Under the pieces are notes generated by a model. The model was not told the origin of the DNA. It was given only the letters and a program-made list of their open reading frames with translations, and ran no database searches. A program made the position numbers and the translations under genes. A stretch of DNA of 64,000 bases from Skermanella aerolata KACC 11604 (GTDB lineage Bacteria > Pseudomonadota > Alphaproteobacteria > Azospirillales > Azospirillaceae): the NCBI RefSeq assembly GCF_000936425.1, contig NZ_AVFK01000022.1, positions 62,001 to 126,000 of the forward strand, written 5' to 3'. Position 1 is the first letter of the stretch. Each line of letters opens with the position of its first letter. Below, piece after piece: positions 32,867-41,292 of this stretch.

Positions 32867-33979
32867 ATGGGTCCATATCCGCACGACGCACCGCGAGCCG
32901 TAATCTCCGACGAGAACCCGATGGGCACGGATGGGTTCGAGTTCGTCGAATACGCTTCGACCGAACCCGAAAAGCTCCACGCCCTGTTCCAGACCATGGG
33001 GTTCTCGGCGGTGGCGAAGCACCGCTCCAGGGACGTGACGCTCTACCGCCAGGGCGAGGTCAACTTCGTCGTCAACGCCGAGGCCGACAGCTTCGCCCGC
33101 CAATTCGCCGAGCAGCACGGCCCCTGCGCCTGCGCCATGGCTTTCCGCGTCGCCGATGCCGGACACGCCTTCAAGCGCGCCGTCGGCCTGGGCGCCAAGC
33201 CGGTGGAAACGCGGGTCGGCCCGATGGAACTGAACATCCCGGCGATTGAGGGCATCGGCGGCAGCCTGCTCTACTTCGTGGACCGCTATGGCGACCGGGG
33301 ATCGATCTACGACGTCGATTTCTTCTGGACCGGCGAGCGGGAGCCGGAGCCGGCCGGGGCCGGGCTGTATTACATCGACCACCTGACCCACAACGTCCGG
33401 CGCGGCAACATGGGCGTCTGGGCGGACTTCTACCAGCGCCTGTTCAACTTCCGGCAGATCCGCTTCTTCGACATCGAGGGCCGGCACACCGGCCTGTTCT
33501 CCAAGGCGCTGACCAGCCCGGACGGCAAGATCCGCATCCCGATCAACGAGAGTGCCGACGAGAAGAGCCAGATCGAGGAATATATCAAGGACTACAAGGG
33601 CGAGGGCATCCAGCACGTCGCCAGCGGCTGCCGCGACATCTACGAAACGGTGGCGAACCTGCGGGAGCGCGGGCTGGAGTTCATGCCGGCGCCTCCCGCA
33701 GCCTACTACGACAAGGTGGACGGACGTCTGCCCAACCACGGTGAACCGCTGGAGCGGCTGCGCGAATTGGGCCTGCTGATCGACGGCGAGGGCGTGGTGG
33801 ATGGCGGCCAGACCAAGGTGCTGCTCCAGATCTTCTCCAAGACGGTGATCGGCCCGATCTTCTTCGAATTCATCCAGCGGAAGGGCGACGAGGGCTTCGG
33901 CGAAGGCAACTTCAAGGCCTTGTTCGAAAGCATCGAGGAAGACCAGATCCGGCGCGGAGTGATAGGGCAGGAGGCGTGA
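32867..33979 (+). CDS. hpd: 4-hydroxyphenylpyruvate dioxygenase
   Basis: A 370-residue Fe(II) enzyme that converts 4-hydroxyphenylpyruvate to homogentisate in tyrosine breakdown. The start MGPYPHDAP fits related proteins and has GGGAG upstream; in-frame starts at 32798-32804 would add ~22 residues. Two vicinal-oxygen-chelate domains are present. Iron ligands are visible as His in YIDHLTHNV, His in GIQHVASG and Glu in IFFEFIQRKGDEGFGEGNF, with the product-site C-terminal helix present. No homogentisate dioxygenase is in the window. The placement after BKACE/MDR genes is unusual and may be an independent unit. Confidence 0.92.
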   Translation: MGPYPHDAPRAVISDENPMGTDGFEFVEYASTEPEKLHALFQTMGFSAVAKHRSRDVTLYRQGEVNFVVNAEADSFARQFAEQHGPCACAMAFRVADAGHAFKRAVGLGAKPVETRVGPMELNIPAIEGIGGSLLYFVDRYGDRGSIYDVDFFWTGEREPEPAGAGLYYIDHLTHNVRRGNMGVWADFYQRLFNFRQIRFFDIEGRHTGLFSKALTSPDGKIRIPINESADEKSQIEEYIKDYKGEGIQHVASGCRDIYETVANLRERGLEFMPAPPAAYYDKVDGRLPNHGEPLERLRELGLLIDGEGVVDGGQTKVLLQIFSKTVIGPIFFEFIQRKGDEGFGEGNFKALFESIEEDQIRRGVIGQEA

Positions 33980-34049
33980 AGGTCAGGTCCGTTGTGCGTT
34001 GCACAATGGGGAGGCTTCATCTACCCTTCGGGCTGATATTCTGTCACAG

Positions 34050-34529
34050 ATGAAGGCTCGGACACCGGATATGGCTTCCTTGAACGGATCTACTTCGTAC
34101 GGCACCCGCCTGATCATTCCGCCGCTTCGCCGGGTCTACGCCGCCTTCGGCGACCTGACGTTCGCGCTGATGCGCGGGATCGCGGGCGTCGCCTTGATGG
34201 TCCACGGCTACGGCAAGGTCACCGACCCGTTCGCTGCTGTCGGCATGGTCGAGAGCCTGGGCTTCGTGCCCGGCACCTTCTGGTCGCCGCTGCTCTCGTT
34301 CTCAGAGTTCTTCGGCGGTCTGCTGCTGGCGCTGGGCCTGCTGACCCGGCCGGCGGCCGTCGCCGCGTCCGTCATCCTGCTGGTGACGATCTATTATCAC
34401 TGGATCTTCAAGGACCAGGGCTGGTCGGGGTCGGAAAAGTCGATCCTGTGGGTCGGCATGACCCTGTTCTTCGCCGTCCATGGCGGCGGCCGGTTCTCGG
34501 TGGACCGCAGGATCGGCAAGGAGTTCTGA
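34050..34529 (+). CDS. DoxX-family membrane protein
   Basis: A ~159-residue protein with four hydrophobic helices and the DoxX features MRGIAGVALMVHGYGKV near the first helix and FGGLLLALGLLTRPAAVAA in the second. DoxX proteins are often linked to quinone or thiosulfate redox chemistry and occur beside aromatic oxygenase genes. The start is uncertain: ATG at 34050 and at 34071 are both possible, and neither has a strong ribosome site. It follows HPPD by ~70 bases on the same strand and is convergent with SbmA. Confidence 0.8.
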   Translation: MKARTPDMASLNGSTSYGTRLIIPPLRRVYAAFGDLTFALMRGIAGVALMVHGYGKVTDPFAAVGMVESLGFVPGTFWSPLLSFSEFFGGLLLALGLLTRPAAVAASVILLVTIYYHWIFKDQGWSGSEKSILWVGMTLFFAVHGGGRFSVDRRIGKEF

Positions 34530-34556
34530 CCCCGCGCCGATCCCGCGCCCAAGCAC

Positions 34557-35801
34557 TCAGACCGTCGAGGGCGCTACCTGCTCGATCGCATCGAGCGGGT
34601 CGCCTACGATGGCCGCCTCGAACGCACGCAGGCGCTTGTAGATCGACAGCAGCTCGACGATCGTCGTCCAGGAGTTGACGAGGTACTGGAACGACGACCT
34701 GACCTGCTCGAACGCGTTGAGGATCTGGTTCATCGCTCCCAGCGTGATCGCGCCCGCGATGATCGTCGGGGCCAGGACGACATAGGGGAAGATGTTGTCG
34801 GTCTGGAGATACAGGATCCGCGCGACGTTGAAGTACATATAGTGGAAGTACAGCCGGAAATAGTTCCGGCGCACATTGCCGAACAGCGCCGCCACCGTCG
34901 GCGGCCTTGCCCGGTCGGCGTGGTCCTCGCCGTAGACCAGCTCCTTGCGGTACGCCGCCTCGACCCGCTGGTTGCGGAATTCCAGCCCCGGCAGCTTAAT
35001 GCCGACCAGCGCCAGGAAGGCCGTCCCGAAAGCCGACCATAGAATGGCGACGACGACGAGGGCGTGCGGGACTTCGCCGACCAGGGGAAGTTCCTTCACG
35101 GACTCCGACAGCCGCAGCAGTACCGGCAGGAAGGCCACCAGCGTCATGACCGACGTGATCAGGCTGACGCCCAGGCCCTCGACCGTGGTCGAGAACCGCA
35201 TGGTGTCTTCCTGAACGCGCTGCGAGGCGCCTTCGATCAGGCGCAGCCGGCCCCAGTGGGACATGTAGTAGTCGTTCATCGCCGTCCGCCACCGGAAGAT
35301 ATAGTGGCTGACGAAGAACCGGGTCAGCACGCCGACCGCAACGGCGATGAAGGCGATGCCCGCGAAGTCCAGCAGCGACAGGTAGAACTGCTCGACCGTA
35401 ACCGGCCCCGACTTGGCGAGTGCTGTCTGGATCAGGTCGTAGAACGGGCCATACCAGTCGTTGATCGCGACGCTGACCTGAACCTGGAAATACGTGACGA
35501 ACAGGATCAGCGCCGACCCCAGGATCGACCAGTGCGCCCAGCGATGCGGCGCGAACCACATCCAGAAGGCGGCGAAGATCGCCACCGCGACGGCATAATA
35601 GATATAGAACCACAGGAAGGGCGGCGACCAGAAGACTTCGACGCCGACAGTCCGGGCGCCCTCTTCGGCGGCAACCTCGCCCAGTCCGAACCACTCGCCC
35701 AGGGAATCGGCCCCCATGTACCAGACGGCCACGCAGATCGCGATCCACAGCACGACCGACCCGAAGAACAAGCGGGGCGCGGGGAAGAAGCTTACGAACA
35801 T
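34557..35801 (-). CDS. sbmA: SbmA/BacA-family peptide antibiotic importer
   Basis: A 414-residue inner-membrane protein resembling SbmA/BacA. Several membrane helices include the conserved [15 protein letters not shown] segment, [13 protein letters not shown] and [11 protein letters not shown]. It lacks an ATPase domain, unlike the BacA-related ABC exporters. SbmA/BacA takes up proline-rich and other antimicrobial peptides, microcins and possibly cofactors, driven by the proton gradient; in rhizobia BacA is needed for long-term symbiosis. It stands with the DUF2076 gene upstream on the same strand, about 70 bases away. Confidence 0.9.
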   Translation of the reverse strand: MFVSFFPAPRLFFGSVVLWIAICVAVWYMGADSLGEWFGLGEVAAEEGARTVGVEVFWSPPFLWFYIYYAVAVAIFAAFWMWFAPHRWAHWSILGSALILFVTYFQVQVSVAINDWYGPFYDLIQTALAKSGPVTVEQFYLSLLDFAGIAFIAVAVGVLTRFFVSHYIFRWRTAMNDYYMSHWGRLRLIEGASQRVQEDTMRFSTTVEGLGVSLITSVMTLVAFLPVLLRLSESVKELPLVGEVPHALVVVAILWSAFGTAFLALVGIKLPGLEFRNQRVEAAYRKELVYGEDHADRARPPTVAALFGNVRRNYFRLYFHYMYFNVARILYLQTDNIFPYVVLAPTIIAGAITLGAMNQILNAFEQVRSSFQYLVNSWTTIVELLSIYKRLRAFEAAIVGDPLDAIEQVAPSTV

Positions 35802-35871
35802 GCCTTTGAACTCTCCGTGTTTGATTTTTCCGGTATAACCTCTTCCCCGTATGAAGAATATAATTCCGGTC

Positions 35872-36564
35872 TCAGATGTCTTCGGTGCCGCCGAAATCGT
35901 CGCCGACGCCGTCGTCGCCTTGGAAATCCTGCCCGGTGTCCACGTCCTCGGCGCCGAAGTCCTGCGGATCTCCCGGATCGCTTGAGTCGTCGCCGTAATA
36001 GTAGTTGTTGACCACGTTTTCCGTTATCGCCGGCTGCTGGGCGACACCGCTGAGGATGCCGTCGGCGTGACGGCCGAACATCGACTGGATGCCTTCGAAC
36101 AGCAGCGCGCCGCCGGCGACGCCGGCCGCCGTGGTCGCCGCCGACCGCAGGAAGCCGCCATGGGGGACAGGAGGGGCAGGGGGTGCGTAATCTGGCCGCG
36201 CATAGCCGCCGACCGGATCATGACCGGGCTGGTTCGCTGGCTGTGGCACCGGCTGTCCCCACGGACCGAACGGCGGCATCACCGCTCCGGTCCCTGCGGC
36301 AAGCCCGCCGAGAAAGCTGCTGGCCGGCTGCATCCGGGCCTTGGCACCGGCAAGCTGTCTTTCCAGATCGGCGATCCGCGATTGTGCCTGGTTCAGTGCC
36401 ATGTCCTGGATCAGCACGGTCTGGACGAGTTGGTACGGAGCGTCCGGCTGCTCCTCCATGGCTTGCCGGATCAGCACGTCCGCCTCGGCATCCTTCGGCT
36501 CGGACCCGACCTTCTTCAGCCTGCCCATCAGCGAGGAAATCAGTTCTTTTTCCTGCGGAGTCAT
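35872..36564 (-). CDS. DUF2076 family protein
   Basis: A 230-residue protein. The start MTPQEKEL is preceded by GGGAGAG; an upstream in-frame extension is not needed. The N-terminal ~80 residues match DUF2076 ([12 protein letters not shown]...[24 protein letters not shown], ending in a coiled coil). The middle is proline/glycine-rich and low-complexity, and a glycine-rich hydrophobic segment ([21 protein letters not shown]) may insert in the membrane. The C-terminus is strongly acidic (D-rich). Described in databases as a periplasmic ligand-binding sensor, but without experimental support known to me. Confidence 0.8.
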   Translation of the reverse strand: MTPQEKELISSLMGRLKKVGSEPKDAEADVLIRQAMEEQPDAPYQLVQTVLIQDMALNQAQSRIADLERQLAGAKARMQPASSFLGGLAAGTGAVMPPFGPWGQPVPQPANQPGHDPVGGYARPDYAPPAPPVPHGGFLRSAATTAAGVAGGALLFEGIQSMFGRHADGILSGVAQQPAITENVVNNYYYGDDSSDPGDPQDFGAEDVDTGQDFQGDDGVGDDFGGTEDI

Positions 36565-37109
36565 GGTGGACTCTCCCGAAAAATCACGCGACTGAAGCCG
36601 CGAGGCTTCGGTGCGGATCTTACGTGCCGATCCAAATCGGCCCAAATTAACAATTATTCAGAAAAGCCGGATCGAAGATGCCGGATTGAAGATAATGTCC
36701 GCGTATTTTTATCTGTAATGCAACCTATAGTTACCCATACGGCTAACTCACAATGCGCCTTGCACCCATTACGCTGGGGTGTGGTTATATAATTGTACGT
36801 TGCATACCTCGCCTCCATTGAATAACTGGACGGTCCGCCACCCAACCGGGAGCGGGCCGTTTTTCTGTGACGACACCGGTAGTGAGGTCAAACCTTATAA
36901 TATTGATTATGGAAAATAATGCTTAGGCAGCCCCTTTCGGCATTCTCATCACCGCCCCTTATGACTGTAAATTAGTTTCATTATATTCTCATAAGATGTC
37001 TCGGTAGCCGTAATAATCCAAAACTATCTCATGGCCTATACCGGGCGCTCGCATCTTTGATGCCTAAAGTTGTGGGAAGATGAGTTCCCTTAAAAACAGG
37101 GCAAATCCC
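36565..37109. other. Intergenic region with a candidate small RNA and terminator
   Basis: About 545 bases, AT-richer than the genes around it. A TATAAT hexamer at 36788-36793 is followed ~40 bases later by a strong intrinsic terminator (36830-36866), so a short + strand transcript is possible. No -35 at optimal spacing is clear. The remaining part up to the RTX gene shows no gene. Confidence 0.45.
36830..36866 (+). terminator. Rho-independent terminator
   Basis: ACGGTCCGC / GCGGGCCGT (9-bp stem with one G-U pair) around a 13-base loop, followed by TTTTTCT. No + strand gene ends nearby, so it may terminate a small RNA. Confidence 0.65.
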
Positions 37110-38174
37110 ATGGCTATCATCAAAGGTACCGACAAGGCGGATACGAAATACGGAACCTCCGGCGCCGACACCATCTACGGCTATGGTGGCAACGACTATC
37201 TTTATGGGCGTGCCGGCAACGACACCCTGTGGGGTGGAACGGGGAACGACAAGCTGTATGGGGAAACCGGCGACGACGTTCTTCGCGGCGAGTCCGGTAA
37301 GGACACCCTCTACGGCTCGACCGGCAACGACATCCTGTACGGAGGCGCCGACGACGACAGCCTCTATGGCGATGCCGGGACGGACACCGTCAAGGGCGAA
37401 GCCGGGAACGACATCATCAAGGGCGGGACCGGCCGTGCGTTCCTGTATGGCGGGGACGGCAACGACAGCCTCTACTACGATCCCACCACGGGCAACATAG
37501 GCAAGCTTGGTGACTATCTCGCGGACAGCGTGCTCGACGGCGACGCTGGCAGCGATACGCTGAACATCTACAACAAGGCGACCTATACGTCCGGCACGGC
37601 TGAGAAAGCGTCGTTGACCCAGGTCAACATGAGTGGCCGGAACGCCGGCGACATCTACTTCTACAATCCCACTCCCAACAAGTACCAGTCCATCGATGTC
37701 GGACACTTCCAGGAAGTCGAGAAACTCACCGTTACGGGAGCTGGAAAGCTGGAATTCAGCGGAACCTACTCCGTCGGCAAAGGCATCGACATCACCGGAA
37801 CCGCGAACAACGACGTGTTCCGCAGCTACGGCGCCAGCGACACGATGCGCGGCGGCGGCGGCAACGACGATTTCTACGTCACGGGCGGCAGGGACACTGT
37901 CGTCAGCGGGACCGGCGACAGTGACCGGATCTACTTCGACGCCACCGCTCCTGTCGATGCGATCATTACCGGCTTCAACGGCGCCGGCGCCTATGGCGGG
38001 GACAGGATCTATTTCGACGACAGCTGGGGCGGATCGATCAAGAGCACCGTCACGGAAGTCGGCGGCAAGACCGAGTTCGAAATAGAATCCAACGGATACT
38101 ACAACTTCGGTGTGACGACCGTGACGGTCGACAAGACGGGACTGGAAGAAGGAGTGGATTACTTCTTCATCTGA
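37110..38174 (+). CDS. RTX-repeat calcium-binding secreted protein
   Basis: A ~354-residue protein. Residues ~10-130 are a run of nonapeptide repeats of the GGxGxDxLx type (YGYGGNDYLYG, GGTGNDKLYG, GSTGNDILYG, GGDGNDSLYY), which form a calcium-bound parallel beta-roll. A second non-repetitive half contains another short repeat (MRGGGGNDDFYVTGGRDTV). Such proteins leave the cell through type I secretion with an uncleaved C-terminal signal. No ABC/MFP secretion genes lie nearby, so the exporter must be elsewhere. Start uncertain: ATG at 37110 or 37080. No enzymatic domain seen; adhesion or surface-layer roles are possible. Confidence 0.85.
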   Translation: MAIIKGTDKADTKYGTSGADTIYGYGGNDYLYGRAGNDTLWGGTGNDKLYGETGDDVLRGESGKDTLYGSTGNDILYGGADDDSLYGDAGTDTVKGEAGNDIIKGGTGRAFLYGGDGNDSLYYDPTTGNIGKLGDYLADSVLDGDAGSDTLNIYNKATYTSGTAEKASLTQVNMSGRNAGDIYFYNPTPNKYQSIDVGHFQEVEKLTVTGAGKLEFSGTYSVGKGIDITGTANNDVFRSYGASDTMRGGGGNDDFYVTGGRDTVVSGTGDSDRIYFDATAPVDAIITGFNGAGAYGGDRIYFDDSWGGSIKSTVTEVGGKTEFEIESNGYYNFGVTTVTVDKTGLEEGVDYFFI

Positions 38175-38270
38175 TAGAGGAGCCGAAACCACGCCAATTT
38201 GCCATGCTCCGGACCGACGAGGATCGAAATCCCCGCCGGTCCAAGGCAACGGCTCATACAAGGCAACCAG

Positions 38271-38642
38271 TTACTTCAGGCTCTCCAGATAGGCCACCAG
38301 GTCATCGACTTCCTTGGCATCCGCGATCCCGTCGAACGGCATCCGGTTGCCCTTCACCTTGCCCTGCGGGTCGGCGATGAACTCCTTCAGCGACGCCGCA
38401 TCCCAGGTGATGCGGCTCCGCTTCATGGCGGCCGAGTAGCGGAAGCCGTCCACCCCGGCGGCCTTGCGGCCGACGATGCCGGCCAGCGCCGGGCCGGTTT
38501 CCGTCCCCTCCCCTTTCTCGCCGTGGCAGGCGGCGCAGGTCGCATAGACCTCCTCGCCCTGCCCCGCATCCGCCGCCCACGCGGCGGGCGCCGCCGCGAG
38601 CAAACCCGCCGCGCAAACCGCGTTCAGTACAAATCCACGCAT
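38271..38642 (-). CDS. Class I c-type cytochrome, electron acceptor of the GMC dehydrogenase
   Basis: A 123-residue secreted protein. The Sec signal ends near AAWAAD. One heme site CAACH lies in YATCAACHGEKGEG, with the axial Met in KGNRMPFDG, as in small cytochrome c of ~12 kDa. GAAGG precedes the ATG, which lies 5 bases after the dehydrogenase stop, so the two are co-transcribed. In three-subunit sugar/alcohol dehydrogenases the cytochrome passes electrons from FAD to ubiquinone or an oxidase. Confidence 0.88.
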   Translation of the reverse strand: MRGFVLNAVCAAGLLAAAPAAWAADAGQGEEVYATCAACHGEKGEGTETGPALAGIVGRKAAGVDGFRYSAAMKRSRITWDAASLKEFIADPQGKVKGNRMPFDGIADAKEVDDLVAYLESLK

Positions 38643-38647
38643 CGAAA

Positions 38648-40417
38648 TCACGCCTTCATCAGGTGGCCGGGGTTCTTCAGGTACTTGTTGACCACGGCGT
38701 CCGCCGCCCAATAGGTCAGCGCGCCGACGGCGCCGGTCGGGTTGTAGCCGGCGTTCTGCGGGAAGACCGAGGCGCCCAGGACGAACAGGTTATGGGCGTC
38801 CCAGCTTTGCAGGTATTTGTTGACCACGCTGGTCTTCGGATCGGTGCCCATCGGCGTGCCGCCCGTGTTGTGGCTCGACTGGTACGGCACGACGTCGAAG
38901 TCGCCCTTACGGGCATTGGCGGCGATATGCGTCGCCCCCATCGCCTTGGCGATCCCGGCGCCCTTCTCGGTCAGGAACGCCGACATGCGGCGGTCGTTGT
39001 CCGTGAAGTTGTAGGTCATCCGGATCAGCGGCCGGCCCAGGATGTCCTTGTAGGTCGGGTCGAGGTCCAGGTAGTTGCCCCGGCTGGAATAGTTGGAGCC
39101 CTGGCAGTTCATGCTGGCGGAGCTGCGATACCACTTGGCGGTCGCCTCCTTCCACTCCGAACCCCAGCGCGGCGTGCCAGGCGGGACCGGACGGGTCAGG
39201 ATCGGCCGGGCATTGGTCGAGTTCAGCGCGATGTAGCCGCCGCCCAGGAAGTCCATGCCGGAGTGGTCGAAGTTGTCGCCGTTGAAGTCGTCGATGACCA
39301 TGCCGAGCGAGCCGGCGGCCATGAACGGGTTCATCTCCTTGCCTTCGAAGAAGACGCCGACCTGCGACTGCACCTGATGACAGTAGTTGCGCCCGACGAC
39401 GCCCTTGCCGGTCTTCGGGTCGTACGGCTGGCCGATGCCGGAATGCAGCATCATGTGGGTGTTGCCGAACACCCAGGCCGACAGGAACACCATGCCCGCC
39501 GGCTGCTCGTATTCCTCGCCGGTCCGCAGATCGACGTAGACGACGGCGGTCACCTTCTTGCCGGCCTTGTCGTAGACCAGCCTACTGGCGTAGCAGCGGT
39601 CGCGGATATCGACCTTCGGCTCCTTCGCCAGCACCGGCAGCAGCGTCGTGTTGGGGCTGGACTTGGCGTTGGCTTCGCAGCCGAAGCGCTCGCAGTGGCC
39701 GCAATACTGGCAGGCCCCCAGCCGCACGCCTTCCGGATTGACATAGGGCGCGCTCATGTTGCCGGCGGGTGCCGGGAACGGGTTGTAGCCCAGCTCCTTG
39801 GTGGCCGCCTCGAACATCGTGCCGGCCAGCGACGGCTTCAGCGGCTTGTTCGGATACTCGGCGCTGCGCCAGCCCTCGAACGGGTTGCCGCCGGGATGGA
39901 TCTTGCCCTTGATGTTGCCGGCCTTGCCCGACAGCCCGCACAGCTTCTCGAAGCGGTCGTAGTGGCCCTCCAGCTCGTCATAGGTGACGCCCCAGTCCGA
40001 TATCAGCATGTCGTCGGGGACGGATTTCTTGCCGTAGCGCTGGGTCAGGTGGCTGCGCAGGCTGTGGTCGCTGGGCAGGAAGCGGTAGGTCATCGCGTTC
40101 CAGTGCGTGCCCATGCCGCCGACGCCGTCACCCGGCAGGAAGGAGCCGAAGCGCCGCATCGGCAGCGCCTGCTTGTCGGTGCCGTGGCGGAACGTGACGG
40201 TTTCCTGCGACGGGTCTTGCATCAGTTCCTGACGAACTGAAAACCGCAACTCGTCGCGGATGCCGGGCAGCGTGAAGTCTTCGCCGGGGACGCGGTTGGC
40301 GCCGCGCTCCAGCGCCACGACCGTCAGTCCGGCCTTGCTGAGTTCGCGGGCCATGATGCTTCCGCTCCAGCCCATGCCGACGAGCACCGCGTCGACTTCC
40401 GGTAATTTCTTAGCCAT
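38648..40417 (-). CDS. FAD-dependent GMC oxidoreductase with FeS site (sugar/gluconate-type dehydrogenase large subunit)
   Basis: A 589-residue protein. The FAD motif lies at the N-terminus (VDAVLVGMGWSGSIMARELSKAG), the GMC C-terminal motif and active-site His in SSHNTGGTPMG, and a four-Cys cluster C-x2-C-x2-C-x4-C in CQYCGHCERFGCEANAKSSP. That cluster binds an iron-sulfur centre in membrane-bound glucose, gluconate and fructose dehydrogenases. It is the catalytic subunit of a periplasmic dehydrogenase whose small subunit is encoded just upstream and whose cytochrome is just downstream. The Tat signal sits on the small subunit, so the pair is likely exported together. Substrate undetermined. 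Confidence 0.9.
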   Translation of the reverse strand: MAKKLPEVDAVLVGMGWSGSIMARELSKAGLTVVALERGANRVPGEDFTLPGIRDELRFSVRQELMQDPSQETVTFRHGTDKQALPMRRFGSFLPGDGVGGMGTHWNAMTYRFLPSDHSLRSHLTQRYGKKSVPDDMLISDWGVTYDELEGHYDRFEKLCGLSGKAGNIKGKIHPGGNPFEGWRSAEYPNKPLKPSLAGTMFEAATKELGYNPFPAPAGNMSAPYVNPEGVRLGACQYCGHCERFGCEANAKSSPNTTLLPVLAKEPKVDIRDRCYASRLVYDKAGKKVTAVVYVDLRTGEEYEQPAGMVFLSAWVFGNTHMMLHSGIGQPYDPKTGKGVVGRNYCHQVQSQVGVFFEGKEMNPFMAAGSLGMVIDDFNGDNFDHSGMDFLGGGYIALNSTNARPILTRPVPPGTPRWGSEWKEATAKWYRSSASMNCQGSNYSSRGNYLDLDPTYKDILGRPLIRMTYNFTDNDRRMSAFLTEKGAGIAKAMGATHIAANARKGDFDVVPYQSSHNTGGTPMGTDPKTSVVNKYLQSWDAHNLFVLGASVFPQNAGYNPTGAVGALTYWAADAVVNKYLKNPGHLMKA

Positions 40418-40469
40418 GTCGTATTGTCTCTAACCGTTATTTTGGCGGCAGTCGGGAGAAGTCGGCGCG

Positions 40470-41234
40470 TCAGGAGAAGTCGGCGATCGACTGCGGCTCG
40501 ACGTCGTAGCGCTTGCCGCGGAAGGCATCGATCTTGTCGGCATAAGTCGCCGGCAGGCCGGGGTAGCCGATCATCCGCCACGACGCCATGTTGCGGTTGC
40601 CGCCGTACATCGGGTCGGCGAAGAAGCCTTCCATCACCATGGTAAGCAGCGCGTTGAAGAACGGACGCGACCCGATCGAGGCGAACTCGGCCTTGCCCGC
40701 TTCCATCGTCTTCAGCGCCTCGGCGATCTTGGCGGGCTCCAGCCCGTCGAGCGGCTTGCCGTGCGTCGCCTTGGTCCAGTCGTTGGCCGCCTTGATGCCG
40801 GCGCGGAAGAACTCCAGCGGGGGTAGTGGCGACTGGTTGCCGGCGCCGGGGACCGCAGCGTGGAACGGCCCCGCCCGGTACATCCTGGCCCCTGCCCCAT
40901 AGGCGCCCGCCAACTGGCGATCGATGTAAGTGACCACGCCGCATTCCGAACCCGACGGCGACAGGTCGTCCGCCGGGATCATCGCGTCGGCCGCCGCCGC
41001 GACGAAGGCGGCTTCGGTGGCGGTCAGGACCTGCATCGGTTCCGGGATGTATTCCGGAGTTTCCGCTGCGGCGGCGGTCGTTTCCGGCTTGGGGGCCGAC
41101 TTGGTTTCCGGGGCCGTTTCCTGCGGCTGGGCCGCCGCGAGGTCGGGGGCGGCGAAGGCTCCGGCCACCGTCACGGCAGCGGTTCCGGTCGCGGCGCCGA
41201 TCAAAAACCGGCGCCGGGGTAATGCTTCAGTCAT
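40470..41234 (-). CDS. Gluconate 2-dehydrogenase subunit 3-like small subunit with Tat signal
   Basis: A 254-residue protein starting at MTEALP. It begins with a twin-arginine signal (PRRRFLIGAATGTAAVTVAGAFA), then a Pro/Glu/Lys-rich linker, then the subunit 3 domain (VLTATEAAFVAAAADAMIPADDLSPSGSECGVVTYIDRQLAGAYG). This subunit carries the large subunit through the Tat pathway and steadies it. The flavoprotein gene follows after 52 bases, and the order small-large-cytochrome is the usual one. The longer frame upstream of the chosen ATG is not supported. Confidence 0.88.
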   Translation of the reverse strand: MTEALPRRRFLIGAATGTAAVTVAGAFAAPDLAAAQPQETAPETKSAPKPETTAAAAETPEYIPEPMQVLTATEAAFVAAAADAMIPADDLSPSGSECGVVTYIDRQLAGAYGAGARMYRAGPFHAAVPGAGNQSPLPPLEFFRAGIKAANDWTKATHGKPLDGLEPAKIAEALKTMEAGKAEFASIGSRPFFNALLTMVMEGFFADPMYGGNRNMASWRMIGYPGLPATYADKIDAFRGKRYDVEPQSIADFS

Positions 41235-41292
41235 CTGCTTAAGTGATCCCTCGGGTATTGAAGTCGAAGTTGAGCCGGTAAGCCGGCTTCGA

